Shown: positions 1 to 10,047 of the stretch, in pieces
How positions within the stretch are numbered: the stretch's first letter is position 1
How the letters are laid out: each line of letters opens with the position of its first letter
Assembly (NCBI GenBank): GCA_964036045.1
Contig: OZ038379.1
Location: 118,371,104 to 118,435,103, forward strand
Length of the DNA: 64,000 nt
Direction: 5' to 3'
Source: Eutreptiella sp. 'Long Island Sound 2002'
Taxonomy: Eukaryota > Euglenozoa > Euglenophyceae > Eutreptiales > Eutreptiaceae
The notes under the pieces: model-generated
What the model was told of the DNA's origin: nothing
Databases searched by the model: none
The model's input: only the letters and a program-made list of their open reading frames with translations
Made by a program: the position numbers and the translations under genes

Positions 1-670
1 TCCGAATAGCTTGGTTGGCAACATCAATACGATCAAACAATGCTCTATGTGAGCGAAAGATGTCATCAGCAACCTTTGGTACCCTGGCCTCAATTTCGGC
101 CAGCTCCGGCAGACCCCGGTATGCAGGTAGGGCAGTGGTGTGCAAAACAGCAACAGCTGCACAGTTTAGGGTTAAGTCGGGTGAATGGGGATCAGCTCCC
201 GACCTGTAACGCCTCAGGTTATCAAACCATATACAAACTTGCCTACGGTGCATGGTGTTCCACAAGTTGTGTGCTGCTAGTCCAGCACGATGGTGAATGG
301 ACTCCTGCTTAGTGTTACACTGACCAAGGACTCCTACCTTACGGCGTTGGCGGCAGGACATAATACCCCAGTTGTAACCAGACCCACAGTTAGAGTATGG
401 GAGGGCCATACGGCGCAGCAGGCAGTATAGGGTATGGAACTGTGACAAAAATGTTATGTACCATCGTGGGGCCTTCTTCTCAGTGGCGGCAGCCTTCAAC
501 TGTGTCAGGGAGTGCTGGCTCCTGCGATTCTTCCGCAACAAGAGGCAGAATTGCAAAAGCTTTTGCAGAGTCCCACCACGTAATGCATTTCGCAACAGCC
601 CTTTGGCTGTAGTAGCAAAAGCACCAGTAACTGCAGCATGTACAACATTGACAGTAATAGCAGAAGACAT
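1..670 (-). CDS. unclassified protein, partial, paralogue of the 24.0-26.2 kb gene
   Basis: An open frame runs from an ATG at 670 to the window edge (223 codons) with no stop of any kind. I do not recognise the family. It aligns along its length with the minus-strand gene at 24039-26210. Shared motifs include WFDN-x-RRY, DPHSPD-x-TLN and VLH-x(3)-LP-x-Y-x-GLP, and both have a WxxxFxxQ segment upstream. Being one of two copies in a repeat-rich window, it is probably a mobile-element protein, but no catalytic motif is visible. A degenerate copy of the palindrome found upstream lies inside the coding region at 84-103. The C-terminus lies outside the window. The ATG choice is tentative because the frame stays open a little further upstream. 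Confidence 0.6.
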   Translation of the reverse strand, partial: MSSAITVNVVHAAVTGAFATTAKGLLRNALRGGTLQKLLQFCLLLRKNRRSQHSLTQLKAAATEKKAPRWYITFLSQFHTLYCLLRRMALPYSNCGSGYNWGIMSCRQRRKVGVLGQCNTKQESIHHRAGLAAHNLWNTMHRRQVCIWFDNLRRYRSGADPHSPDLTLNCAAVAVLHTTALPAYRGLPELAEIEARVPKVADDIFRSHRALFDRIDVANQAIR

Positions 671-741
671 TAATACTGAGACAGGAAAACAGTTATGTAG
701 GAGTGTATTGTGTAATAGTCATGAACAACGACAATTGCAAG

Positions 742-1042
742 CTGGCCGAAATTTCGGCCAGGTGTGTTCAAAGGGGAAATAATTGCTTAAATGTTCAAAA
801 ATAGGAAAAGCTGGCCGAAATTTCGGCCAGACCGCCCAAAAACTAGAATATAAGTGCTTGAATAGTGAACAGACCAAAAAGCTGGCCGAAATTTCGGCCA
901 GCCCTAAGAAAAATGAAAATAACTATGCCTATTCACCAGGAAACCAAAAAGCTGGCCGAAATTTCGGCCAGAAGGGTCAAAAACTGCATATACACATAGT
1001 TGTTTGCAATGTTACCAAAAACCTGGCCGAAATTTCGGCCAG
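742..1042. repeat. array of five perfect 20-bp palindromes, about 70-bp period
   Basis: CTGGCCGAAATTTCGGCCAG occurs at 742, 811, 882, 952 and 1023 (intervals 69, 71, 70, 71). The 49-51 bp spacers are AT-rich and mostly different, but several end in CCAAAAA before the next palindrome. The array therefore looks like a diverged 70-bp tandem repeat whose palindrome has been conserved. It sits between a minus-strand ORF starting at 670 and plus-strand coding sequence from about 1050, so a shared promoter or enhancer region is possible. It could also be an intron of the plus-strand gene, whose frame stays open through it. Confidence 0.9.
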
Positions 1043-1049
1043 CTTCAGA

Positions 1050-3277
1050 AAAACGTCAAATACAACGCACTAGAAGACGGGGATACACAAGGCTAACACA
1101 TCAACACGTATTTCAACGGGTGTCACACAGCTCTGCCAACAACTTTGGTCACATACGTCAAATAACATACTCAAAGTAGAAATGTAGAATATTGTCAAAT
1201 CGCGCGTATACGGGGTCCTAGAGGGTGGGCAACTTGTGACGCCTAAGAGCAAGATAGTGACGTGCCGGAAACACAAGGCTAGAAATATTGGGGTAGTCTC
1301 ATTCTTTGGCAAGAAGCATGATGTGCATTGCCGTGTGCCGCTCTCTTCTCAATATGTTTTGCTGCAATATGGCATTGTGATTCCACAAGGTGAACCCAAA
1401 AAAACGGTAGCCATGCACTTCTTGTTCTCGTTTGGCCCTCGCGTTCTGTGTTTTGCATATCGTGGTGTTTTCGGATGCTTCCACGAAGATGAGTACACTG
1501 GGGATGAAGACGCAGGGGAAAAATTTTAGCAAGAAGCCGCAGGAGCAAACACAACCGGGCCAAGTGAAGTCCTAAGCAATGCAAGCTGACTAGCCGAAAA
1601 AGCGGAAGCAGCTGCAACAGGAGTCGCCCTCAAAGAGGTATACGTTACTTTTAACTGTCCCAAGCTAGATAAAGTGCATACGCCGTAGGCCATGGGTCAA
1701 TTGAGCAATCTTGAATCAAACCTTAACAGACCGCGAATGCGGAAGCTCGGAACATGGAGGCTGCGGAACATGCCCAGGAGGGGAGAAGCCGCGGATGAGC
1801 TAACTGAGCATCCTGCTCGCGAGGTAGCAACCAAGCACGTGTGAGTCTTCAAACCTTCTGTGTTGGCTGTCCGAATCATGTACCATGCTAGAGCCTTTGC
1901 GGCGGTTGTAGGCTTGCGCCATCTCTCCCGTTGTTAACAAGCGGCGGACAAGGAGGCGACGGAACTGCATGCCCAAGAGGTGGCACCCAAAGCATAGGAT
2001 CAACTAGCTCAACATCCTGGTCAAGAGCTAGCAGCCAAGGAAGTGTGAGTGTTGAAACCCCCCGTGTTGACTGTGCCCGTCATGTACCATGTTAGACAAT
2101 TTGCAGCGGTTTCCAGCTTGCACCATCTTTCCAATTCTTGACAGGCCGCGGACAAGGAGAAAGCGCACAAGGAGGCCGCAGATCAGATAGCGCAAAAGTT
2201 GGGTAATGAGCAAGTTGTGGAGCTGGCAAAGGCACTTCAACTTAAGGTCTACCTGTATGTTATGCGAGCAAACGTGACACAAGGACGGAGGACAAAACAT
2301 CCTCTCGAAATGGGCGTTCAACACAAATTTTGACGAACCCCATTCAAGTCTGGACAGTCGACGAAAGGTGTTGTGTGCCTCATTTGAAGTCGGTAAGTCG
2401 ACACAAAGCGTGGTGTGCCCTATTTAAGTTTGAATGTTCGACACAAAGTGTCGTGTACCTGATTTAATGTTGCACAGTTGACACAAGGTGCCCTGTGCCA
2501 TATTTTAGCTTGGACCATCGACAAAAAGCGTGCTTTGCCCTATTGAAGTTCCGACATTCGACACAACACTTCTTCTGCCCCGTTTAAGTTTGGATAGTTG
2601 ACGCGAAGTGTCTTGTGCCCTTTTTAAGTTTGGACAATTCCCACAAACTGTCCATTGCCCTGTTCAAGTTCCGACAGTCGACACAACACTTCTTGTGCCC
2701 TTTCCAAGTCTAGATGGTCAGAAGAAGCCTCGGTGTGCCTCATTGGGGCCCGGACATTCCGCAAAAACCTTCGTGTGCCGCATTTCAGCCCGGACGGTGG
2801 ACGCAAGGTCTCATGCGCCCTCTTTGCTTTCAGACTGCCCCAACTTGGTACTTGGATGTTGCCGTGTGTCGCACCCAATGAGCTTCGCCTTGATTTCGGA
2901 GGTTTACAAAGAGACCAGCTACTATCGCCGTTCCTGCACAGAAGGCAATTACAATGATCAGAGGCTCTAGTTTGCGACCCCGGAGGTGGTCTCGAGGCAT
3001 CCTTGGAAGCTGGTGAGAAATGTGTCCCGCCGGCGGAATTCCGCATCAGCCTAAGGAGGCTGCTGCTCTACATAGATAACTCAGGGGCAAGGAATCAGAT
3101 TTAGGATGCACGGGTGTGTTCCAAGTTGGCTAAGCCGTTGTACACAGAATTCATGATGAAGCCAAAGGCAGCGTGGAGGGCCTAGTGGGAAAATGCAATC
3201 AAGCAGACATTGAAGATCACATTGGGCACAAGCTTCCAGGACAACTGACTGCAAAGCAGCTTGAAGGAGCAAAATGA
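1050..3277 (+). CDS. multi-exon gene with repeated Ala/Glu/Lys-rich exons, unclassified
   Basis: Read with TAA/TAG as Gln. The first exon covers roughly 1050-1637. It contains a hydrophobic stretch (VLLQYGIVIP, LFSFGPRVLCF), passes TAG at 1071, 1185 and 1527, and has a GTATAC donor at 1638. It also has one in-frame TGA (1579-1581), which may be an inactivating change. Exons near 1730-1840, 1943-2042 and 2152-2250 are homologous to one another (ADKEA-x-ELHAQE type) and look like coiled coil. The first of these carries a one-base frameshift. A later exon ends at a GTGAGA donor (3013) after TAG at 2968. The last exon starts after CAG at 3048, passes TAA at 3077 and 3131, and ends at TGA 3275-3277. 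Function unknown. The start is uncertain. Confidence 0.45.
2341..2835. repeat. twelve 40-bp tandem repeats inside an intron
   Basis: A motif of the type GTCGACACAAAGTG recurs with a strict 40-bp step (about 2356, 2396, 2436 and so on to 2796) although the copies differ at many positions. The array fills the intron between the exon ending near 2250 and the exon beginning near 2834. Confidence 0.85.
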
Positions 3278-3349
3278 GCAAGAGGCCATCGCCAAAGAAG
3301 AGAAGGGGCGCCCACAAGAGAAGACAAAACGGTGTCTTCTGAAGCTTGT

Positions 3350-3700
3350 TCAGCTCCTCAGAACGTCCTGTGGGACCTATTGGTCGTAGTCGTTGTTCAA
3401 CATCTCTCTCCATGTCAACAGCAACGTGCATTGCGGAATGTGTGCCCTTATTGGAAAAAGTAAACCCCCCTCATCAATCAGACGAACCTTGATGTTTACG
3501 TTCCCCCGCCCTCGGGGTCTGTACCCATCGGCATAAACACCCACGGACAATACACAATTTGGGGGTGAGGGTTGGTTGCGAGCCAATCCCACACACCGAC
3601 CGCTATCCCCCGGGAGGGTGCCTACAATATTCCTTTGGCTACCATCTGTACGTTTCTGGCCGGAGGCGCGCTTTTGTGGCCCACGGTGTTGCACGTATTG
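3350..3700 (-). CDS. exon with PRGR-x-NVNIK domain, unclassified transposase-like
   Basis: The frame encodes DG-x(2)-PRGR-x-NVNIK, then D-x-GG, then LLTWREM. The same order of motifs appears in the minus-strand ORF at 18080-18262, so this is a shared domain. The sequence passes TAG at 3379-3377 and stops at TGA 3352-3350. It lies downstream of the piggyBac-like gene, beyond an intron of the repeat family described at 3710-9480. It may be that gene's last exon or the remnant of another element. The 3' end converges with the plus-strand gene ending at 3277. Confidence 0.45.
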
Positions 3701-3856
3701 TTTTGAAAAAGCGTAGAGCGCGCACAACGCGTACAACACGTACAGACCAAGTAACACGCACAGAACGCGTAGCACGCCGAACACGTGCCTCCACAGGCAC
3801 GTGCAGAATTGGAATACCGGACCGCGCAGAACGCGCAGAACGCGCAGAACGTCGCT

Positions 3857-5552
3857 TTGAACACGGGCGGACATCGAGGAGGGGCCGCGTCCTCACAGTT
3901 GGGTATCCAGCCTACGCGGTTGTCCCCCAGGGTTCGCACTGGTCCCATGGGTAGGGATAGCAGAGGCTCCGCCTCCATGATCGTCTCGTTCAAGCCCCCC
4001 ATTCCACCACACTACTCCTCATCCTCCTCATCCTCCTCATCCTCCTCATCCTCCTCGTCCTCCTCGCCTTCCTCGTCCTCCTCGCCTTCCTCGTCCTCCT
4101 CGTCCTCTCCGTCCTCTTCGTCCTCCTCATGGTCCTCCTCCCACACCTCCTCGTCCTCCTCGTCTACCTCCATGTCCCGTGCGCCTTGCACACCTCCATA
4201 GCCATGTCCCGGTGCAAAGCACAACACCTGGAATGCCTTTCCACAACCGGTACATTCATAGCCGGTTCTTCCCCTCTTGCAAAAGTGGGACACACGCCGC
4301 CGTTGTGTCGCCACCGGCACATGTACCTCTTGTCGTAGGGGGTGGGCAAAGTACCGCCGCCGCCACACTTGCCATTACCATTCCCACATACTAGTGGTCT
4401 CCTTGCAAAGTCCCAATTGCCGACAAGTCGCGAACACATTCACAACCGCGTACCGGAGCACGAACGCACGCACCGCGTGGGCCCATGTCATCTGGCGGCC
4501 AACCTGCCTCATCTGCAGGGCCATCTGGTTCACACCATCGACACCGCGCGACAGTGTGCGGTACGCCGCCACCACGGGCCGCACTTCCCGCCCGCTTCGC
4601 CGGTGAGGTGGTCCCTTTCGGGCAAACCACACATTTTCCAACATCGGCACAACGCGGGGGGGTTTGTGCCTGACCTTCGGATTCTTGTACGTGCACAGAC
4701 TGTACTTGAAATCCGCAACAGTGCACACCGCCGTCTGCCCCTCCTGCACCTGCTCCCCGGCCCATGTCACGCCGTACGTGGACCTCTTCGTCATCATGAG
4801 GAATGGCCGCTTGTTGGCGGCCGATTCCTTTGGAAGGCCGTGGGACCCAAAAAAGGAGTCGGCACATAGCACCGTCCCCTCGGGCAGCAATGATGCACAC
4901 AACTTCATGATGTTTTTGGCATCGAAGTTTCCCGCCGCAGTGCCGTAGCAGCGTAGCCGGCCACGTACACCGGTGTACAAATACATGTCCACCACGTACC
5001 CCCATGTTGCATCGGCCAGGCAATACAACTTTATCCCGGTTGGGTGCGGTTTCCGGGCTATGAACGTTTTCAAGGGGCCGGCTAGCATCCCCTTGTGGGG
5101 CACCACGGACTCATCGCCGCAGGCCCCACCCCCCATGCACCACGCTCCCGCCCATTGGCCATTGCAGTCTTCCAGTAGCGAGACGACATCGGTACGTAGC
5201 AACCGTTGCAGCAAGTAGTATTGGCGACGCGTCAGCATGTTTGCCATATAGGGATTGTATAATAGGCCCTTGCGGTCCAAACCCCGTCCACCTGCATTGG
5301 TCGCACCATCCCCAATAGAATTAGAAATGCATTGTACCTAGGTACTAGAGGTAGCACGTCTGGTCTTCCGTGGTCCCGTAGGGCTTGGCATTGTAGATTC
5401 TCTATTGGGGCCATGATATGGTCCCACACCTCGTCCTCAGTATAGCCGATGAGCCAGGATTCCCCGGGCCGGATACCGTACTGGATATCGGCCGCACAGT
5501 CCTCCCGTGGGAGCCTATGGTCGTACAGCGGTGGTTGAAATTTTGGTGGCAT
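3857..5552 (-). CDS. piggyBac-like transposase
   Basis: This is a DDD cut-and-paste transposase of the piggyBac family, which would excise and insert DNA in the nucleus. Numbering the frame that opens at 5280, the first acid is D56 in GDESVVPHKG, followed by KLYCLADATWGY and YTG. The second is D141 in CADSFFGS and the third is D248 in GVDGVNQ. A C-terminal Cys-rich segment (C-x8-C-x2-C) follows, then a long Asp/Glu tail. The frame passes TAA at 4377-4375 just before the Cys-rich part and TAG at 4014-4012 after the acidic tail, both readable as Gln. The N-terminal piece (ATG at 5552) is in another frame, so a frameshift or short intron lies near 5275. The segment before the first Asp is shorter than usual. 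Confidence 0.8.
4015..4180. repeat. TCC/TCA trinucleotide microsatellite coding the acidic tail
   Basis: Runs of TCCTCA, TCCTCG and related units read on the minus strand as GAG/GAT/GAA and encode an almost pure Asp/Glu tail for the piggyBac-like protein. Confidence 0.9.
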
Positions 5553-5884
5553 CACAAACAAAGATTGTTGAGAAATGAGACTTTGTAGAACACGCAACAC
5601 ACCAGTGGCAGTTCCAGAGGCGATTGCAGAGGCAGCAAAAGCGGAACGTGCAGAAAGCGCAGCACACGCAGAACGCGTAACACGACCTCCAGAGGCAGAC
5701 ACAGAAGCAGACACGTAGAGCGCGTATTACACGAAACACACGCAAGACAGGAGATGGGGCAATGGGGGCGGCAACACGAACAAGTCAATTGTTGCTGTCT
5801 TGAAACGGTGTACGTGCACCCTACATGGTCCACGCAGAGCAGCGGCCGCAGCCGCCACCATTCATCCGAACGTCGAAAAAGTAT

Positions 5885-8800
5885 TCACAACGCAATAAAT
5901 ACCGGCGTCGGTGCCCCAATGGAAGCGCCGCCTACCGATGCCACCACTGTGGGGTTGGCTGTGAATGTGCTTGCTGGGCCAACGGCACTGGCCTGGAAAG
6001 AAGAGGGGTTGTGAGGTTTGTCTGCCGCGGACCTCATCGGGGTTGGGCCACTCATCCCCCTCCTGCGTGTTTGAAAAAATGCTGCCTGGGCTGCTCCAAC
6101 TTAGGTCGGCCCGATTTACTAAATCTGCACTATCTCATCCTTCTCCTCCATCTCCTCTCCCGCCGCTGCAGCTTCCTCCGGGGGCTCCTCTCCCATTTCC
6201 GCATCGCTCTTCGGCAGCCCAGCGCTCTCTTCCTTGGCTGCCTCCGCCTCCTGCGGTGGATCCATTGGCGCGGTCGACTCCTCCTCCGGCTCCGTTTTGA
6301 TTGGGTGCTGCAGAACACGGAACACGCGTGAAACATGCAACCCACCTCTAGAGGCAATCCGAGAGGCACCAAAAAGAAAACGTGTGGAACGCGCAGAACG
6401 CGGAGAACACGGGGCTCGCATCCAGAGGCACACCCGGAGGCTACGCGCAAATCCCCTAGAACGCATAGTACTAATGTGCAACGCGCACCTGTGCACCTTC
6501 CGTGTGCGGGGGTCCCGTCTCCGACCCCATCTCCGGCCTGCCTTGCTGATCCCCGGACGGTGGCGGTGGTGGCGGACGTCCTTGCGGCATTGGTTGGGGT
6601 GGTGGGAGTATTGGCGCTGGTGGGTCCCCCGGCGGTGGCGGTGGCTGCAGCATTCCTTGCGGTGGAGGATACGTGGGTGGCGGCGGATAATCCGGGGGCC
6701 GGTACCTGTACGGGTCGGACCCATACGGGAGGCTCCCGGAGCTCGAAGGCATTTCCGGATCCGTCTTCATTGGCTGGTAATCGTACCGCGGCTCATACTC
6801 GTATCGCGGCTCATACGGATACCCATGCCCCTGCGGGTACCCATACTCCTCCCAGGTTGTCTGCAGAACATGCAGAGCGCGCAAAACAGGTAAGATATGG
6901 GAAGGCAAATCCAGAGGCAGTCACAGAATCGAACGTGCAGACCGCGTAGAGGGCGTAGGACGCCCAAAGCAGACAGGAGGCAACTCCAGAGGCAAGTGAA
7001 AAGACCCGTGCCACGACGCCCAGCACAGAAATGCACACCCGCTACCTCTTTGCATCCTTTGTTCTCACGAGTGTCCATGCCCCTGTGTTGGGGAGGTCGA
7101 CACCTCTGTCCTCCGTTAAGGTGTAGGCCATGAGGCCAGCCATGCGGACCGTGCGCGACAGCTTCTCCTGTACAGACCACGCAAAGCGCGTGCAACACCG
7201 GAAGGCACCCCCAGAGGCAACGAAGAGGCGCAACGTCGGGAACACGTAGCACGCGCAGTACGCCGAAGACGCGCTACACGCTGCACTGGAGGCGTTACAG
7301 AGGGCAACGCAACACATGCAGTACACCTGCAAAGTGTCAGTGGGCATGTCGACAATGTCCTCCGCACCAAACGCACTCAGCTGGTCCATGCTGCGCCGTG
7401 GTCGGTATCCAGACGACAGGGGCTCCCCCTTCAATTTCGCCAACGGCAGGCCTGCAGCTGCGGGGTCACAAAATTCCGTAGGCCAGTCCGGGGCTCCGAC
7501 ACAGTTCGTGCACACCGACACCCCCTTGATCAACCCGGTTGCGACTTGGCGGGGTGAGCTGCTGGGGTATCGCTCCTCAAACACTTCTCTGGCAGCGGCT
7601 GTGCTTTGTGCATTCTTCGTGCCACAGCGGAGGACCATCTGCACACTGTACGCCCGCACGTCCGTCACCAGAAGCAGCGCGAGGCCCAATTCGTGGCGTG
7701 CTTGTGTTTCCTCGGCCAAACACACTTTGTAGTGTTGGCATACTCGTCCGAGTGACACTTCATATTCCGACTCCAGGGTGCGCTGCATGACCTGCACATC
7801 GTTGTCGTAGGCAGCCCCGGCTTGGTACCTCTCCCCTCGGGTTGCACCCGTGGGCATCGTCCTGTGCGGTTCGCCTTCCACTGCGTAACGCACATGCTTG
7901 GGCCTCTCCTCCACCTTCTTGCCCTTGCTGCTCTTCTTCTTGGGTGGACTCTTCGTCTTTTCCTTCTTCTTCTTGGACAGCTCCTCCGGCTGTGGCCTTG
8001 CCTCTAGCTTTGCCTCTGGCTTCGCCTTCACAGGGGTCCCCTTTGCGGCCATGCGGGTAACCACCTCGCGGTGGGTGCTTCGGGGTGCGCGTTGGGCGAG
8101 GGAGGGCTCGTCCTCGTCCTTCACACTGGCAGCATCACTGCCCTCCTCCTCCTCCTCCTCCTCCGCCTCCTCTGCCTCCTACGGCTCCTCTTCCGAATCC
8201 TCTTCCGACTCGTCCTCATCCGAACTCTCCGTGGTTCCCTCATCTTGGATCCACGTCCACAGCCGGTCGCGCGGAATCTGTAGAACATGCAGAACATGCA
8301 AGACACATGGAGGCAACCCCAGAGGCACCAAGAACGCGCTAAACGCATAACACACAACCAGAGGCAGATCCAGAGGCAACGGAAAAGGGAACGGATAAAA
8401 CGCGCAGAACACATGAAAAACCTTTTTGTATTTCCAGTAGCCATCCTTCTTGTTGCGGACGTCCTGCACCACATGCGGCGCATGTGGCTTGCCCTTCGGG
8501 GCCTTGACCTGTGAAAGGGTGCAAGAGGCGGTAGGGGGCAACAGGCAGCGCAAAATAGTGGTCACATGAACCGCAAACCCGTGAACGTGGTACACCTGAT
8601 ACGTTGTGAGGTTCGTCAACCAAAATTCTTTGTCCTGCTTGTCCTTGGCCCCTTTCTTCTTCCGATTGACCCATCCGGCATGCCACCCCGCTGCGACACA
8701 AGGGGGTGAGGAGGACAGCGGTGCAAGGCGAGAAGCGAGATGAAAACGAAGACACACACACACATACTCGCGGCTGGTTTAATTTGAAAGACAACGAAGG

Positions 8801-9202
8801 CGTCGTGCTTCAGTTTCTCCGGATGCTTCCACTCTCCCAGCTTCCCATCCTTCTGCAACCATTGAGCATGTGTAGCGGGGTACAGGGGTGCACGCATGGC
8901 TCCTGCCCCATAAAAGCAGAGCGGCCTATGAATGTTGGGACAAAAACATGCTGCAGAGCACGTAGCACGCGTAGAACGGCTCCAGAGGCAACGTCAGAAG
9001 CGAAAAACGACAACACACAAAACACCCAACACACGTGGGCAATGTAGCACCAAGGCAAACGCATAGGCAGAAGGCAATTGTCGTTGGAATACGCACGTTT
9101 CAGTTCCATTGGGAACCAGTGCAGGTGTGTGGCAGAGTACACGGGTGAAAGCATGGCAAAAAAAAAATGGGGGTGGTATGATAGGTGTGAAGCGCTTAGC
9201 CC
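5885..9202 (-). CDS. seven-exon gene for an 800-residue protein, unclassified
   Basis: Seven exons fit in phase: 9202-9097, 8950-8768, 8690-8422, 8277-7327, 7167-7069, 6860-6489 and 6307-5885. They total 2403 nt (801 codons) and every junction is GT-AG. The N-terminal exons contain two related motifs (P-x-Y-x-ATH-x(2)-W). The middle has an acidic run and a Lys-rich stretch (KKKKEKTKSPPKKKSSK), then a folded-looking region with CTNCVG. The late exons are Pro-rich (YPPPP, PPPPPP) and end acidic. TAG at 8181-8179 and the TAG-TAA pair at 6121-6116 are in frame and are read as Gln; the stop is TGA at 5887-5885. More exons probably lie upstream of 9203. No known domain was recognised; charged and low-complexity segments suggest a nuclear protein or element-encoded protein. 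Confidence 0.65.
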
Positions 9203-9329
9203 CTGCAGAACGCGTAGAACGCGTAGGAAGACTTCTAGAGGCAGACTCAGAGGCACCGGACCGAAACACGCAGGACGCGCAACACACGCAGCACGCGTAG
9301 CACCAAGACAGAGGCAGAGGCAGGAGGCA

Positions 9330-9810
9330 ATTGTGCTTCTCTCCTCGAAAATGGTTGAATTGAGCTAAACGGATAGTTCCATTGCGTCGGGCACCCTCGA
9401 AAACCCCCCGGAAGCACAAAACAATCATAAAAGCAAAAACGCGACAAAATTTCGTGCTATGCGTTCTACGCGTGGTAGCCAAAGGAATATGGGCCAGGAG
9501 GAAACTATTGTGGAGGGACCGGTCAAAAAAGGGTGATCGAGTGTCCTCTGCATGATGGAGGCGATGTACCATCCATCCAAACCCAGGTTGCAATATGTTC
9601 AGTGCACGGACTACCCGCAGTGATGCAAGACCTCGATGCCGTAGATATAGCAGATCCTGTTCTGTAACCTGTGGCTCCTATAGGGCCTGGGAGGAAGGGG
9701 GAGGGCGACACAAGATGTGTCGCGCTATACGCACGCCACGGGGGCCTTGTTATCGTAAATCCTAGAGGGCATGGACACTGGTAGGCTCCTCCCTTAGAAA
9801 AAGCTGCCAA
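9330..9810 (-). other. candidate upstream exons
   Basis: Minus-strand frames encode FEGARRNG near 9400 and PPWRAYSATHL near 9720. The latter resembles the P-x-Y-SATH motif repeated in the next exons, so these are probably 5' exons of the same gene. I could not fix the splice sites. 9811-10047 shows nothing. Confidence 0.3.
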
Positions 9811-10047
9811 TGCGTGGCAACCAAATCACTAGTCACGACGTTGGGCGAGAGGAAGGCGGAATTGGAGGCGGGAGAGGTCGGTAAGACCACGTACATGGTA
9901 GACCAAGCCCTGCAGCTCAAGCACGAATTAATGGTGTGTGGTCATACGTGAGAGATGATGATGTGGTGCAATGGTTCTTGGCCCGATGGTGTACACTCCG
10001 TGCCATTCATTCTTTTGCGGCGATTTTATGACTGCACTGCTTGGGCT

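Larger units (their letters stand above)
3710..9480 (-). repeat. introner-like family: at least eight introns sharing one repeat sequence
   Basis: Introns at about 3715-3857, 5568-5735, 6308-6488, 6861-7068, 7168-7326, 8278-8421, 8951-9096 and from 9203 upward share a sequence style on the coding (minus) strand. Repeated GTTCTGCG or GTGTTCTGC blocks, the word TGCCTCTGG, and an end of the form GTTCTGCAG or GTTCTACAG recur throughout. All have the same orientation as transcription. Typical length is 144-208 nt. This is how introner elements look: introns multiplied as dispersed repeats. A neighbouring intron at 8691-8767 is different (a GT microsatellite). Confidence 0.75.

Noticed and set aside
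742-1042. CRISPR-like array (20-bp palindromic repeat, about 50-bp spacers)
   Set aside because: The setting is a eukaryotic intron-bearing genome, the spacers are partly similar and end alike, there are only five units and no cas genes.
3131-3480. Plus-strand frame LAKPLYTEFMMKPKAAWRA with an in-frame TGA
   Set aside because: The adjacent frame (VVHRIHDEAKGSVEGLVGK, ending at TGA 3277) joins the preceding exon without a break and is preferred.
5825-6020. Plus-strand Cys-rich zinc-finger-like ORF (RRRCPNGSAAYRCHHCG)
   Set aside because: It is antisense to the last exon of the 5.9-9.2 kb gene, whose seven exons fit in phase. Left as a possibility only; it could be a fragment of another transposase tail.
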